From Candidatus Aphodomonas merdavium (GTDB taxonomy: Bacteria > Bacillota > Clostridia > Christensenellales > Aristaeellaceae): 13,446 nucleotides of DNA. This document shows, one piece after another, positions 12,401 to 13,446 of this stretch (positions within the stretch are counted from its first letter, which is position 1; each line of letters opens with the position of its first letter). Made by a program: the position numbers and the translations under genes. Below the pieces are notes generated by a model. That model saw only the letters and a program-made list of their open reading frames with translations. It searched no databases and was not told the DNA's origin. The stretch covers positions 1 through 13,446 of the forward strand of contig DVLH01000145.1 of the NCBI GenBank assembly GCA_018715585.1. Reading direction: 5' to 3'.

Positions 12401-13446
12401 ATGGCAACCAAGTACGTCTATCTGTTCAATGAAGGCAACGCCAACATGCGCGAGCTGCTTGGCGGCAAGGGCGCCAACCTGGCCGAGATGACCAACATCG
12501 GCCTGCCGGTGCCGTACGGCTTTACGATCACCACGGAAGCCTGTACCCGCTACTATGACGACGGAAAGACCATTGCCGACGAAATCGTAAAGCAGATTTA
12601 CGATGCGCTGGCCGTTGTGGAAGAAAAGGCCGGCAAGAAGTTTGGCGACCTCGAGAACCCCTACCTCGTTTCCGTCCGTTCCGGCGCGCGCGCCTCCATG
12701 CCGGGCATGATGGACACCATTTTGAACCTGGGCCTGAACGATGTGGCCGTCGAAGGCCTCGCCCGCAACACCAACAACAAGCGCTTTGCTTATGATGCCT
12801 ATCGCCGCTTCATCGCCATGTTCTCCGACGTCGTGATGGAGATCGAAAAGTCCAAGTTCGAAGCTGTTTTGGACGAGTATAAGGAAAAGAAGGGCGTCAA
12901 GTTTGACAAGGACCTCGACGCGGAAGACCTCGTCGGCGTCGTCGCCCGCTTCAAGGAAATCTACAAAGAAGCCAAAGGCGTGGAGTTCCCGCAGGACCCG
13001 CGCGAGCAGCTGATGGAAGCCGTCAAGGCCGTGTTCCGCTCCTGGGATAACCCCCGCGCCATCTACTACCGCCGCATGAACGACATCCCCGGCTCCTGGG
13101 GCACCGCCGTCAACGTGCAGTCGATGGTCTTTGGCAACATGGGCGACGATTGCGGCACGGGCGTTGCTTTCACGCGCAACCCGTCCACGGGCGAAAAGAA
13201 GCTCTACGGCGAATACCTGCTCAACGCGCAGGGCGAAGACGTCGTCGCGGGCATCCGCACGCCTCAACCCATTGCCACCCTGGCCGAGTCGATGCCGGAG
13301 GTGTATGACCAGTTCGTCCGCACCGCCAACATCCTGGAAAACCACTACCGCGACATGCAGGATATGGAATATACCATCGAGCATGGCAAGCTCTTCATGC
13401 TCCAGACCCGCAACGGCAAGCGTACCGCCGCCGCGGCGCTGAAGAT
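12401..13446 (+). CDS. ppdK: Pyruvate, phosphate dikinase, N-terminal part (3' end outside window)
   Basis: Interconverts pyruvate + ATP + phosphate with PEP + AMP + PPi. In anaerobic clostridia it usually works in PPi-linked glycolysis or supplies PEP. The visible 348 residues are the N-terminal nucleotide-binding (ATP-grasp-like) domain of a protein normally near 880 residues; the phosphohistidine and PEP-binding domains lie beyond the window. Diagnostic segments are GGKGANLAEM (21-30), VSVRSGARASMPGMMDTILN (90-109), GTGVAFTRNPSTGE (252-265), GEYLLNAQGEDVVAGIRTP (270-288) and LFMLQTRNGKRT (331-342). Codon choice is more C-ending and uniform (AAC, ATC, GAC, AAG) than in the glucan synthase gene, as expected of a highly expressed gene. 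This fits the perfect -10 box and good ribosome binding site. It has its own promoter and is not part of the ygiQ unit. Confidence 0.97.
   Translation, partial: MATKYVYLFNEGNANMRELLGGKGANLAEMTNIGLPVPYGFTITTEACTRYYDDGKTIADEIVKQIYDALAVVEEKAGKKFGDLENPYLVSVRSGARASMPGMMDTILNLGLNDVAVEGLARNTNNKRFAYDAYRRFIAMFSDVVMEIEKSKFEAVLDEYKEKKGVKFDKDLDAEDLVGVVARFKEIYKEAKGVEFPQDPREQLMEAVKAVFRSWDNPRAIYYRRMNDIPGSWGTAVNVQSMVFGNMGDDCGTGVAFTRNPSTGEKKLYGEYLLNAQGEDVVAGIRTPQPIATLAESMPEVYDQFVRTANILENHYRDMQDMEYTIEHGKLFMLQTRNGKRTAAAALK

Noticed and set aside
12332..13384. 350-codon open frame on the minus strand opposite ppdK
   Set aside because: The plus strand is unmistakable PPDK. Long antisense frames are common opposite highly biased genes, and this one is Val/His/Asp-rich without family features.

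Overview
The window looks like chromosomal DNA of a GC-rich member of the Clostridia (Bacillota). This rests on the clostridial style of the proteins (an ATP-generating type pyruvate phosphate dikinase, a YgiQ-type radical SAM protein with a short N terminus), strong GGAGG-type ribosome binding sites, and sigma-A-like promoters in AT-richer gaps between very GC-rich genes. The genus cannot be fixed from the sequence. No rRNA, tRNA, insertion sequence, phage gene or CRISPR array was seen.

Layout. Left (1-1568, minus strand): a two-gene unit, a GT4 glycosyltransferase followed by a CDP-alcohol phosphatidyltransferase that runs off the left edge; the two genes share an ATGA stop/start overlap. 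A short divergent intergenic region (1569-1695) separates them from the dominant gene (1696-9258, plus strand), which encodes a membrane enzyme of about 2,520 residues with the full cyclic beta-1,2-glucan synthase architecture: GT84 glucosyltransferase, membrane segments, glucoamylase-like cyclisation module, two GH94-type beta-sandwich regions and a GH94 phosphorylase catalytic domain. A YgiQ-family radical SAM gene (9306-11219) follows. It appears to have its own promoter, placed so close to the ATG that the mRNA may be leaderless. An inositol-monophosphatase-family gene (11170-11949) overlaps its 3' end by 50 bases.

A gap of about 450 bases (11950-12400) holds GC-rich hairpins whose T-tracts lie on the minus-strand side, an orphan Shine-Dalgarno sequence and a clear promoter. 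The promoter serves ppdK (pyruvate phosphate dikinase), which runs off the right edge.

How the genes may work together: the left half is an envelope/glycan neighbourhood (sugar transfer, phospholipid headgroup synthesis, beta-1,2-glucan synthesis), with the glycosyltransferase and the glucan synthase reading out of a shared region. The right half (radical SAM protein, phosphatase, PPDK) is metabolic or housekeeping in character and shows no obvious link to the glucan synthase. The most noteworthy points are an apparently intact cyclic glucan synthase in a probably Gram-positive genome without an adjacent exporter, the candidate leaderless ygiQ transcript, and the polarity of the hairpins upstream of ppdK.
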